A stretch of 9,014 nt of DNA, from positions 1 through 9,014 of the forward strand of contig JAJYDP010000161.1 of the NCBI GenBank assembly GCA_021777365.1. Direction: 5' to 3'. This document shows positions 1-6,564 of the stretch, in pieces. The stretch's first letter is position 1. Each line of letters starts with the position of its first letter. The DNA is from Chloroflexota bacterium. GTDB lineage: Bacteria > Chloroflexota > Limnocylindria > Limnocylindrales > CSP1-4. A program made the position numbers and the translations under genes. The notes below the pieces were generated by a model. That model was not told where the DNA came from. It worked only from the letters and a program-made list of their open reading frames with translations, and did not search any database.

Positions 1-1824
1 TTCCGCGGCGCGCTCGCGACGCTCGAACAGTCCGCCGAGGCGATCAACGCGCTGAACGTGTTCCCCGTGCCGGATGGCGACACCGGCTCGAACATGCTCG
101 CCACGCTGCGGGCGGCGCTGGCCGAGGCCGAGGCGATCCCGGCCGAGGAGCGCAACGTGGGCACGGTGGCCGCGGCGATCAGCCACGGGGCACTCATGGG
201 GGCGCGCGGCAACAGCGGTGTGATCCTCTCGCAGATCCTGCGCGGGATGGCGCACGCGCTCGCCGGCCGTCCGCGCATGGGCCCGCTGGACCTGGCGCAC
301 GCCCTGGCAACCGGCAGCCAGACGGCGCACAGCGCGGTCCTGCGGCCCGTGGAGGGGACGATCCTGACGGTGGTCCGGGAGGCATCCGCCGCGGCCGTGT
401 CGGCCGCCGAGCACGACCCGGACATGGAGGCCGTCCTGGGCGCCGCCGTCGAGGCCGCGGAACAGGCCGTGGCCCGCACCCCGTCGTTGCTGCCGGTCCT
501 GCGGGAGGCGGGCGTGGTGGACGCGGGAGGGGAGGGCCTCTACCGAATCCTGCAGGGCGCGCTCAGGTCGACTCTGGGCCGCGCCGCGGCGGCGGAGACG
601 ATCCTCGGGGAGGTGTCGCATCCCGCGGCGGTCATCGCGAGCGCCGACGAAGGGTTCGGGTACGAGACCATGTTCCTGGTCACGCCGTCGACCGGGCACA
701 CCCTCGACCTGGACGTCATCCGCGCGCGGGTCAGCGATCTCGGCGAGTCCGTCCTGGTCGCCGGGGACTCGCGGGCCGTCAAGGTGCACGTCCACAGCGA
801 GCGCCCCGACCTGGTGATCGCCTACGGCCTCTCCCTCGGGCCGCTGAGCCACGTCAGCGTGGAGAACCTGGACCGGCAGGCTCGCGAGGCCAGGGAGGCG
901 CAGGCGCATGCCTTCACGGGGTCGGGCACCGCCCCGGGACACGGGCTGGAACGGGAGCTGGTGGCTGGCGGCGGCCATGCCCAGCCCGGAGGGATGGTCG
1001 CGACGGCCACGCCAGGTGCCCGGGAGACGGCCGGTGCCGGGGTGGCCACGGCCGTCCTGGAGGAGACGGGTGCGGGCGCGCGTCCCGGCCTGTCGGCGCA
1101 CGGCTGGAACGGGCACGACCCGGGCCACCAGCAGGTCGGGATGGCGCATGACCACGTCCACCACGCGGGCCCGCCGATCGTGGCGGTGGCTTCCGGAGAT
1201 GGGATCGTCGCGATCCTCCGGAGCTTCGGCGTGGCCCAGGTGGTGGGCGGCGGCCAGTCGGCGAACCCCTCGGCCGGGGAGCTTCTCAGGGCGGCGCAGG
1301 GACTGGGCACGGACGAGGTGCTGGTGCTGCCCAACAACCCCAACGTCAAGCTCGCGGCGCAGCAGGCGTCCGCCCTCGCCCGGGACGTGCGGATCGTTGT
1401 GGTGCCCACGCGCAACGCCCCGGAGGGCTTCGCGGCGCTGCTCGCCTACGAGCCGGCCCGCGACGCCGAGGCGAACGCGGCGGCCATGCTGGCCGCGGCG
1501 CGAAGCATCCAGACGCTGCAGGTCACCGACGCGGTGCGGGACGCGAAGATCGGTGGCCGGAAGGTCAAGAAGGGGCACACCATCGTGCTCGATCCCGACG
1601 ACGGGCTGGTCGCGGTGGACTCCGACCGTTCGGCCGCGGTGCTCGCCGGGGTGGCGACCCTGAGGTCCGGCTTCGAGCTGGTGACGGTCTACTACGGTGA
1701 CGGCGCCGACCTCGGGGAGGCGGAGGACCTCACCACGGCGCTCCGCGCGGCGCTGCCGGACGCCGAGGTCGAGCTGGTCCACGGCGGGCAGCCGCACTAC
1801 CGATACATCCTCGCCGCCGAATGA
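1..1824 (+). CDS. fakA: Fatty acid kinase A (FakA/YloV, DAK2 family), 5'-truncated
   Basis: FakA phosphorylates fatty acids held by a FakB (DegV-family) partner, giving acyl-phosphate for phospholipid synthesis in the cytosol. The reading frame is open from base 1, so the true start lies upstream; the first GTG (58) sits inside the conserved ALNVFPVPDGDTG motif and cannot be the start. Counting codons from base 1: the Mg/ATP Asp residues are D25 and D27; GARGNSGV is at 67-74; DAGGEGLYRILQG ends the DAK2 domain near 190; the middle domain carries VHVHSERP (H263, H265); the C-terminal domain begins near 390 with VAVASGDG and holds GGGQSANPS and LPNNPNVKLAA. Oddities are a roughly 90-residue Gly/Ala/His-rich linker between the middle and C-terminal domains, and GYETMF where many Firmicutes have GYCTEF. 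It has 607 codons here; relatives usually have about 550. The stop overlaps the recG start (ATGA). No fakB is visible. The family call is very secure; the kinase role is from homologues. Confidence 0.95.
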   Translation, partial: FRGALATLEQSAEAINALNVFPVPDGDTGSNMLATLRAALAEAEAIPAEERNVGTVAAAISHGALMGARGNSGVILSQILRGMAHALAGRPRMGPLDLAHALATGSQTAHSAVLRPVEGTILTVVREASAAAVSAAEHDPDMEAVLGAAVEAAEQAVARTPSLLPVLREAGVVDAGGEGLYRILQGALRSTLGRAAAAETILGEVSHPAAVIASADEGFGYETMFLVTPSTGHTLDLDVIRARVSDLGESVLVAGDSRAVKVHVHSERPDLVIAYGLSLGPLSHVSVENLDRQAREAREAQAHAFTGSGTAPGHGLERELVAGGGHAQPGGMVATATPGARETAGAGVATAVLEETGAGARPGLSAHGWNGHDPGHQQVGMAHDHVHHAGPPIVAVASGDGIVAILRSFGVAQVVGGGQSANPSAGELLRAAQGLGTDEVLVLPNNPNVKLAAQQASALARDVRIVVVPTRNAPEGFAALLAYEPARDAEANAAAMLAAARSIQTLQVTDAVRDAKIGGRKVKKGHTIVLDPDDGLVAVDSDRSAAVLAGVATLRSGFELVTVYYGDGADLGEAEDLTTALRAALPDAEVELVHGGQPHYRYILAAE

Positions 1825-4298
1825 CCGGCGGGGCGCCCGGTGAACGCCTCGCGACGCCACTGACGCGCGCCGGGATCGCGGGCGGCGCGGTCCTGGGTCG
1901 TCTCCGCAGGATCGGCGTCGTGACCGTGGAGGACCTCCTGTTCCACCTCCCGCGCCGGTACGAGGACGTCCGGGAGATGCGATCGCTCCGCTGGATCGCC
2001 CAGGCGCGCCCCGACGATCCGGTCAGCACCCGCGTGACGGTGGTCGACGTGCAGGTCGGGCAGACGTTCCGGCGGCGCGTGCGGGTGGTGACCGCCCATC
2101 TCCGGGACGACGAGGGCGGCGAAGGGACCGCGGTGTGGTACGGGCGGCGCTACGTCGAGCGGCGGGTGCGCGCGGGCGACAGGCTCGTGCTCACCGGGCG
2201 CGCCACCGTGAAGGGGATGCTCCCGCTCCCCGAGTTCCAGGGCCCGGAGTTCGGCCCGGACGAGGCCGGCTCGCTGCACGCCGGCCGCATCGTGCCCGTC
2301 TACCGGCTCACCGGGGGCGTGACCAACCCGACGCTGCGCCGGCTGATCCGGGACGTGCTCACGCGTCACGCGGCGGATCTGGACGACTACCTGCCGGCGG
2401 AGGTGCGAGAGCGTCGCGCGCTGCCGGGCCTGGGCGAGGCCCTGGAGCAGGCCCACTTCCCGGAAGACTTCGAGCGACGCGACGGCGCCCTGCACCGGCT
2501 GGCGTTCGACGAGCTGCTCGCGCTCCAGGTCGGGATGATCTCGCGGGATCGCCAGCGGCGCCCCGATACCGCCGACCGGATCGAGGTCCCCGAGACGCGG
2601 TTCCGGGCGGCGGTGGGGGCGGTCGAGGAGGTCCTGGGGGCGCAGATGCGGGGAAGGACGGGGCCTCCGGGGGAGGGTTCCGGCGGCGAGCCGGTCCGCG
2701 CGACGCTCACGCCCGACCAGCACGCGGCCATGGCGAAGATCCGCACCGATCTCGCGTCCAGCAGGCCCATGCTTCGGCTCCTGCAGGGGGACGTCGGCTC
2801 GGGGAAGACCGCGGTCGCGGCGCTCGCACTCTGCTTCGCCGCGGACGCCGGCCGCCAGGCGGTGCTGCTCGCCCCCACCGACCTGCTGGCGCGGCAGCAT
2901 GCGGAGACGCTGGCCGCGTTCCTGGAGCCACTCGGCCACGGCGTGACGCTGCTCACCGGATCCCTCCCCGCGCAGGAGCGGGAACGGGCACTGGGCCTGA
3001 TCGCGGGAGACGCCGCGCCGATGACACTGGTGCCGCCGTCCGCCGGCCTCGTGGTGGTCGGCACTCACGCGCTGCTGCAGGAAACGGTCCGCTTCCGGGA
3101 CCTCGCACTGGTCGTCGTCGACGAGCAGCACCGCTTCGGGGTGGCGCAGCGCGACGCGCTCGCGCAGAAGGGCCGCAATCCCCACGTGCTGCTGATGACC
3201 GCCACGCCGATCCCCCAGACGCTGGCGCAGGTGTTCTACGCGGACCTCGACGTCTCGGACCTGCGCACGCCACCTGCCGGACGCGTCCCGATCCGGACCG
3301 GGATCCGGACCTTCGGCCAGCTCCTCGGCGACGACCCGGCGTCGCCGGGACGGGGGACGTGGCAGCTGGTGGCCCGCGAGCTCGCCGCCGGGCGCCGCGC
3401 GTTCGTGGTGGTGCCGCTGGTGGAGGAGGACGAGGCCGCGGAGGCCATCGCGGTGGAGGACGCGGCCGCGATGGTGCGCGAGGCGCTTCCGCACGCGGCG
3501 CGGCTGGCGGACCTGCCCGCGGTGGTGCCCCGGGTCGGGATCGTGCACGGACAGATGCCGGCCCGGGAACGCGACGCGGTGATGGACGCCTTCCGGCGGG
3601 GGGAGATCGGAGCGCTCGTCGGCACGACCGTGGTGGAGGTGGGCGTGGACGTGCCGGAAGCCACCGTGATGGTGATCCTGAACGCCGACCGGTTCGGCAT
3701 GGCGCAGCTCCACCAGTTGCGCGGCCGCGTCGGCCGCGGCGAGTGGCAGTCCTGGTGCGTGCTCGTGTCCGACGTCGCGGACCCAGTCGCCCGGGCCCGC
3801 CTGGAGGCGGTCGCGCAGACCCGCGACGGGTTCGTGCTGGCCGAGGAGGATCTCCGGCTCCGCCGGGCCGGAGACCTGCTGGGGGTGCAGCAGAGCGGCC
3901 TGCCGCCACTTCGGGTGGCGCGGCTCGACCTGCCGGAGGACCGGGACCTCTCGGCGGCCGCGCGCGAGGAGGCGCTGGCCATGGTCGACGCGGACGCGGC
4001 ACTCGACCCGTCTCTGGCGGCGCTGCGGCGCGAGCTGGCCTCGGGCTGGCTGGCGCGGGTGGGGGCCGGCGAGGCGCTCCCCGAGGCGGGGGAGGCGCTC
4101 CCGGTGGCGGGGGAGGCGCTCCCGGCGGCGGGCCGGCAGGGCTCAGGGGCGGGCGATCCGCGCACGGTCGCCGCCTCGGGGATGCCGGCGTCGCCGGCAC
4201 CGTCGGAACCGCGGCGCAGCAGTGCGGCCGGGCGGACCGCGGCCGCTCGCCCGCGCGGCTCTGGAGCATCCCGGCGCCGGGGGCCGGACTGTGCCTGA
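1821..4298 (+). CDS. recG: ATP-dependent DNA helicase RecG
   Basis: RecG is a superfamily 2 helicase that regresses stalled replication forks and branch-migrates Holliday junctions. The N-terminal part has TVEDLLFHLPRRYED (about 34-48), followed by the OB-fold wedge domain that grips branched DNA. Helicase motifs are all present: Walker A GDVGSGKT at 323-330, DEQH at 434-437, TATP at 460-463, EVGVDVPEATVMV, and motif VI QLHQLRGRVGRG near 629-640. The family's ending (EDLRLRRAGDLLGVQQSG and the following helix to about 742) is intact. The 825 residues exceed the usual 680-720 mainly because of an Ala/Gly/Pro/Arg-rich tail of about 80 residues that includes three copies of GEALPxA. The start ATG overlaps the fakA stop as ATGA and no separate Shine-Dalgarno is seen, so translation is probably coupled. 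The canonical helix-hairpin GVGPK near the N-terminus is replaced by AGIAGGAVL. Confidence 0.97.
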   Translation: MTGGAPGERLATPLTRAGIAGGAVLGRLRRIGVVTVEDLLFHLPRRYEDVREMRSLRWIAQARPDDPVSTRVTVVDVQVGQTFRRRVRVVTAHLRDDEGGEGTAVWYGRRYVERRVRAGDRLVLTGRATVKGMLPLPEFQGPEFGPDEAGSLHAGRIVPVYRLTGGVTNPTLRRLIRDVLTRHAADLDDYLPAEVRERRALPGLGEALEQAHFPEDFERRDGALHRLAFDELLALQVGMISRDRQRRPDTADRIEVPETRFRAAVGAVEEVLGAQMRGRTGPPGEGSGGEPVRATLTPDQHAAMAKIRTDLASSRPMLRLLQGDVGSGKTAVAALALCFAADAGRQAVLLAPTDLLARQHAETLAAFLEPLGHGVTLLTGSLPAQERERALGLIAGDAAPMTLVPPSAGLVVVGTHALLQETVRFRDLALVVVDEQHRFGVAQRDALAQKGRNPHVLLMTATPIPQTLAQVFYADLDVSDLRTPPAGRVPIRTGIRTFGQLLGDDPASPGRGTWQLVARELAAGRRAFVVVPLVEEDEAAEAIAVEDAAAMVREALPHAARLADLPAVVPRVGIVHGQMPARERDAVMDAFRRGEIGALVGTTVVEVGVDVPEATVMVILNADRFGMAQLHQLRGRVGRGEWQSWCVLVSDVADPVARARLEAVAQTRDGFVLAEEDLRLRRAGDLLGVQQSGLPPLRVARLDLPEDRDLSAAAREEALAMVDADAALDPSLAALRRELASGWLARVGAGEALPEAGEALPVAGEALPAAGRQGSGAGDPRTVAASGMPASPAPSEPRRSSAAGRTAAARPRGSGASRRRGPDCA
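4068..4130 (+). repeat. Three tandem 21-bp units in the 3' end of recG
   Basis: Three adjacent in-frame units at 4068-4088, 4089-4109 and 4110-4130 share the core gaggcgctccc and encode GEALPEA, GEALPVA and GEALPAA (RecG residues 750-770). The units differ at only a few bases, suggesting recent duplication by slippage. They lie beyond the conserved RecG domains, in a low-complexity tail, so copy number is probably free to vary. Confidence 0.9.
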
Positions 4299-4875
4299 GG
4301 CCGGTCGGGTCATCGCCGGCGCGGCCCGGGGGCGTCGCCTGCTCCACCCCGGGGCCGGCACCCGTCCCTTCGCCGACCGCGTCAAGCAGGCCATCTTCGG
4401 CTCGCTGGATCCGGTGCTGCCGGGTGCCCGCGTGCTGGACCTCTTCGCGGGAAGCGGCGCGGGCGGGATCGAGGCGCTCAGCCGCGGGGCGACCGCGTGC
4501 GACTTCGTCGAGCGCGCCGCCGGCGCCACTCGCGTCATCGACGAGAACCTGGAACGCACGGGCCTGGCGGGACCGAACGCCCGCGTGCACCGCGCGGACG
4601 TGATGGCCTTCCTGTCGCGCGCCGCCGGCCCCTACGACGTCGTGCTGGTGGATCCGCCCTTCGGTGACGCTGGTATGCTCGCGGTGCTGGAGCGGCTCGG
4701 GACGGGCGGCCTGCTGGGGCCGGGCTCCCTGGTCGTGGCCCGCCACTTCTGGCGGGACGAGCTGCCGGAGCGCGCGGGCCGCCTGGTGCGGCAGCGGGAG
4801 CGACGGGTCGGCGAAGGCGTGGTCACCGTGTACGGCGTGGCGCCCGGCGAGCAGGCGGACCGGACGGCCGGATGA
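4291..4875 (+). CDS. rsmD: 16S rRNA (guanine(966)-N(2))-methyltransferase RsmD
   Basis: RsmD transfers a methyl group from S-adenosylmethionine to G966 of 16S rRNA (E. coli numbering) during 30S assembly. The protein opens with the family signature GRVIAGAARGRRL and TRPFADRVKQAIFG. It then has the Rossmann SAM-binding motif DLFAGSGAGGIEALSRGA (from residue 50) and the catalytic VDPPFGD (DPPF at 121-124). At 194 residues it matches the usual 180-200. I chose GTG 4291 because it sits just before the conserved RVIAG motif and overlaps the recG stop by 8 bases. The frame is open back to a GTG at 4222, but that would add an unconserved Pro/Gly/Arg stretch lying wholly inside recG. No strong Shine-Dalgarno precedes 4291, so coupling to recG translation is likely. 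The rsmD-coaD pairing that follows is widespread in bacteria and supports the call. Confidence 0.94.
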   Translation: MPEAGRVIAGAARGRRLLHPGAGTRPFADRVKQAIFGSLDPVLPGARVLDLFAGSGAGGIEALSRGATACDFVERAAGATRVIDENLERTGLAGPNARVHRADVMAFLSRAAGPYDVVLVDPPFGDAGMLAVLERLGTGGLLGPGSLVVARHFWRDELPERAGRLVRQRERRVGEGVVTVYGVAPGEQADRTAG

Positions 4876-4880
4876 CCGGC

Positions 4881-4886
4881 GGGAGG
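4881..4886 (+). promoter_or_regulatory. Ribosome binding site of coaD
   Basis: The sequence gggagg ends 5 bases before ATG 4892 and fixes that codon as the coaD start. The frame is open further upstream, but those starts would extend the protein into rsmD and away from the conserved N-terminus. Confidence 0.7.
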
Positions 4887-4891
4887 GCAGG

Positions 4892-5416
4892 ATGAGCGTG
4901 GCGATCTACCCGGGCTCGTTCGACCCGATCACGTTCGGTCACCTCGACATCATCGGGCGAGCCGCGCGTGTGTTCGATCGGCTCGTGGTCGCGATCCTGG
5001 AGAACCCGCGGAAGGCGGCGCTGCTCGGACAGGACGATCGCGCCGAGGTGATCCGTCGGGTGATCGTGGAGGAGCTGCCGGCCGACGTCGCGCGCCGGGT
5101 GTCGATCGAGCGGTTCGGCGGGTTGACGGTCGAGGCCGCGCGCCACCACGGCGCGGGGTTCATCGTCCGGGGGCTGCGGGCGGTGAGCGACTTCGAGTCC
5201 GAGCTGCAGATGGCACACTTCAACCGCAAGCTCGCGCCGGGCATCGACACGGTCTTCTTCATGACGTCCCTGGAGTACGCGTACCTGAGTTCGAGCCTCG
5301 TGAAGGAGATCGCGAGGTTCGGCGGCGACGTGCGCGCGATGGTGCCGGCCGCCGTCGCGGAACGCCTGGAGGTCGAGCGGCAGGCCGAGTGGAGCAGGGA
5401 CCCGGCAGTGGGCTAG
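4892..5416 (+). CDS. coaD: Phosphopantetheine adenylyltransferase CoaD (PPAT)
   Basis: CoaD transfers AMP from ATP to 4'-phosphopantetheine, making dephospho-CoA in the penultimate step of CoA synthesis; it is a cytosolic hexamer in characterised species. The nucleotidyltransferase signature YPGSFDPITFGHLD is at residues 6-19, with the TxGH His at 17. It is followed by VRGLRAVSDFESELQMAHFNRKL and the C-terminal YLSSSLVKE motif, so every core motif is intact. The 174 residues slightly exceed the usual 160 or so, through a short charged C-terminal tail. ATG 4892 is preceded by gggagg (4881-4886) at good spacing and 16 bases after the rsmD stop. Its product feeds the prosthetic group of the acyl carrier protein encoded at the end of the window. 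Confidence 0.97.
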   Translation: MSVAIYPGSFDPITFGHLDIIGRAARVFDRLVVAILENPRKAALLGQDDRAEVIRRVIVEELPADVARRVSIERFGGLTVEAARHHGAGFIVRGLRAVSDFESELQMAHFNRKLAPGIDTVFFMTSLEYAYLSSSLVKEIARFGGDVRAMVPAAVAERLEVERQAEWSRDPAVG

Positions 5417-5419
5417 AAT
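5414..5419 (+). promoter_or_regulatory. Possible -10 element (TAGAAT) over the coaD stop codon
   Basis: TAGAAT differs from TATAAT at one position and overlaps the coaD stop codon. I see no convincing -35 box about 17 bases upstream. If active, transcription would begin near 5426, just before the hairpin in the leader of the coiled-coil gene. The evidence is weak. Confidence 0.2.
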
Positions 5420-5428
5420 GGCGCGTCA

Positions 5429-5449
5429 GTCCGGGATGCCCTCCCGGGC
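5429..5449 (+). promoter_or_regulatory. Hairpin in the leader of the coiled-coil gene
   Basis: Bases 5429-5436 can pair with 5442-5449 (8 pairs including one U-G) around the loop tgccc. There is no T-run after it, so it is not a typical terminator. The 3' arm overlaps cctcc (5440-5444), which is complementary to the ggagg of the next Shine-Dalgarno, so alternative folds are possible. In such GC-rich DNA the pairing could be chance. Confidence 0.35.
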
Positions 5450-5455
5450 CGGCTC

Positions 5456-5461
5456 AGGAGG
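5456..5461 (+). promoter_or_regulatory. Strong Shine-Dalgarno upstream of an ATC start
   Basis: A perfect aggagg lies 8 bases before ATC 5470. No ATG, GTG or TTG in any frame follows at a suitable distance, whereas ATC opens the conserved coiled-coil reading frame. This site is therefore the main argument for an ATC start codon. Confidence 0.75.
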
Positions 5462-5469
5462 TTCCCGCC

Positions 5470-5988
5470 ATCGACATCATCTTCCTCGTCGAGCGACTCG
5501 AATCGGTCGTGGCCAACGGGAAGCGGCTGCCCCTCACGAACAACGTGGTGGTGGACCAGGCGACGGCACTCGATCTGATCGACCAGCTTCGCGTCGCCGT
5601 GCCCGAGGAGGTGCGGCAGGCGAAGCGGGTGAACCAGGAGTCCGAGCGCATCCTCGAGAAGGCGCAGGAAGAGGCGGACCGGATCGTGGCGCGCGCGCAG
5701 GAGCAGGCGGCGTTCCTGATCGAGGAGCGCGAGCTCACCCGCGCCGCCGAGGTCCGGTCGCAGGAGATCGTCGCCGAGGGGCATCGTGATGCCGACGAGA
5801 TCCGGCGGGGCGCGGACGAATACGCGGCGAGCGTCCTGGTTCGCCTCGAGGGCGAGTGCGTGAAGGCGCTGCAGAGCATCCGGCACGGGATCGAGATGCT
5901 GGACGAGCGGCGCGGCGTCGAGCCCGAACCCGACGAGGAGATGCCCGAGGACGAGCCGAACCGCATGGCGGGCCATGCTCGCGTTTAA
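5470..5988 (+). CDS. DivIVA/SepIVA-like coiled-coil protein, probable ATC start
   Basis: This is a cytosolic coiled-coil protein of unproven function. A compact N-terminal region of about 50 residues (FLVERLESVV, then LPLTNNVVVDQATALDLIDQLRVAVPEEV) leads into a long charged helix, about 50-135, rich in Glu, Ala, Arg and Gln with heptad-like spacing. It ends in an acidic Glu/Asp/Pro tail. There is no signal peptide, membrane segment or nucleotide-binding motif, although I recall relatives being labelled ATPase. From memory, the N-terminal pattern resembles mycobacterial SepIVA, a DivIVA-domain septation factor also encoded near a YceD/DUF177 gene. Start choice: relatives as I recall them begin MDI-LV-RLE, which aligns Met with the ATC at 5470, 8 bases after aggagg. 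The only upstream in-frame standard start is GTG 5389, inside coaD with no conserved sequence after it; the next downstream, GTG 5509, removes the conserved N-terminus. The 3' end overlaps the DUF177 gene by 14 bases. Confidence 0.75.
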   Translation: MDIIFLVERLESVVANGKRLPLTNNVVVDQATALDLIDQLRVAVPEEVRQAKRVNQESERILEKAQEEADRIVARAQEQAAFLIEERELTRAAEVRSQEIVAEGHRDADEIRRGADEYAASVLVRLEGECVKALQSIRHGIEMLDERRGVEPEPDEEMPEDEPNRMAGHARV

Positions 5989-6523
5989 CGTCGCGGGCCT
6001 CATGGGCTCGGTCGCCGGGACCGATCGCCGGTACGAGATCAGAGACGCGCGGCTGGACCTGCCGGACGACCTGCGGCTCGCCTCGCCCATCAGCGGGCGC
6101 GTGCGGCTGTCCCGGACGTCCCGCAGCATCCTGGCGGACGCCGACCTGACCGTGGCACTCGCCGAGACCTGCAGCCGCTGCCTCAAGCCGATCGTGACGC
6201 CGATCCACGTGGAGCTGCGCGAGGAGGCGCTTCCGTCGATCGACCTGCACTCGGGACTGCCGCTCGACACCAGCGCCGAGCCAGATGCCCTGCGGATCGA
6301 CGAGCACCACGTGCTCGACCTGGGCGTCCCGGTGGGGGAGGCGATCTCGATGGCCGAGCCGATCGCCCCGCTCTGCCGGCCGGACTGCCGTGGGCTGTGC
6401 CCGGTCTGCGGCGCCGACCTGAACGACGATCCCGCGCACGAACACGGGGACGAACCGATCGACCCACGGCTGGCTGTGCTGGCCGACTGGCAGTCTCTCG
6501 GGACCGACGAACCCACCCGCTGA
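5975..6523 (+). CDS. yceD: YceD/DUF177 family protein, 23S rRNA accumulation protein
   Basis: Members of this family sit beside rpmF across bacteria and plant plastids and are needed for normal 23S rRNA accumulation or processing; the biochemical role is not settled. The N-terminus MLAFNVAGLM matches the usual opening, and ATG 5975 overlaps the end of the coiled-coil gene by 14 bases. Six cysteines are visible: CSRC (C66, C69), then CRPDCRGLCPVC (C134, C138, C142, C145), forming the family's predicted metal-binding region. The 182 residues are typical. The gene lies 41 bases upstream of rpmF, the conserved arrangement, implying co-expression with ribosomal protein L32. The start lacks a strong Shine-Dalgarno and is probably translationally coupled to the gene before it. 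Confidence 0.92.
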   Translation: MLAFNVAGLMGSVAGTDRRYEIRDARLDLPDDLRLASPISGRVRLSRTSRSILADADLTVALAETCSRCLKPIVTPIHVELREEALPSIDLHSGLPLDTSAEPDALRIDEHHVLDLGVPVGEAISMAEPIAPLCRPDCRGLCPVCGADLNDDPAHEHGDEPIDPRLAVLADWQSLGTDEPTR

Positions 6524-6552
6524 TCCACCACGCCGCCGGCGCGGCCACGTAC

Positions 6553-6558
6553 GAGGAG
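6553..6558 (+). promoter_or_regulatory. Ribosome binding site of rpmF
   Basis: The sequence gaggag ends 6 bases before ATG 6565 and selects this start over the longer open frame reaching back into the upstream gene. Confidence 0.75.
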
Positions 6559-6564
6559 ACAATC

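Noticed and set aside
1797..3713. 638-codon open frame on the minus strand opposite recG
   Set aside because: It is antisense to clear RecG motifs, has a composition rich in His, Arg, Pro and Gly with no domain I recognise, and is expected from third-position GC bias.
4222..4290. Longer rsmD starting at GTG 4222
   Set aside because: The extra 23 residues are unconserved and lie entirely within recG; GTG 4291 immediately precedes the conserved N-terminal motif.
2135..4603. 822-codon + strand open frame overlapping recG and rsmD in another frame
   Set aside because: The product is almost entirely Gly, Arg, Ala and Pro, with no motifs, while recG and rsmD in the other frames carry complete conserved motifs.
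2953..4746. 597-codon minus-strand open frame spanning recG and rsmD
   Set aside because: It is a Pro/Arg-rich shadow of two real genes, with no recognisable domain.
5429..5449. Leader hairpin as a rho-independent terminator of coaD
   Set aside because: No run of T follows the stem, and the gene downstream is closely spaced with a strong ribosome binding site.
5418..5789. Small open frame starting at ATG 5418, just after the coaD stop
   Set aside because: The product is Arg/Gly-rich and lies in a different frame from the conserved coiled-coil protein, and the strong Shine-Dalgarno is downstream of this ATG.
5413..6531. 372-codon minus-strand open frame opposite the coiled-coil and DUF177 genes
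   Set aside because: It is antisense to conserved genes and has no recognisable domain or ribosome binding site.
6524..6564. GC-rich partial inverted repeat between the DUF177 gene and rpmF as a regulatory L32 leader
   Set aside because: The match is short and imperfect, and such gccggc-type palindromes are common in this composition.
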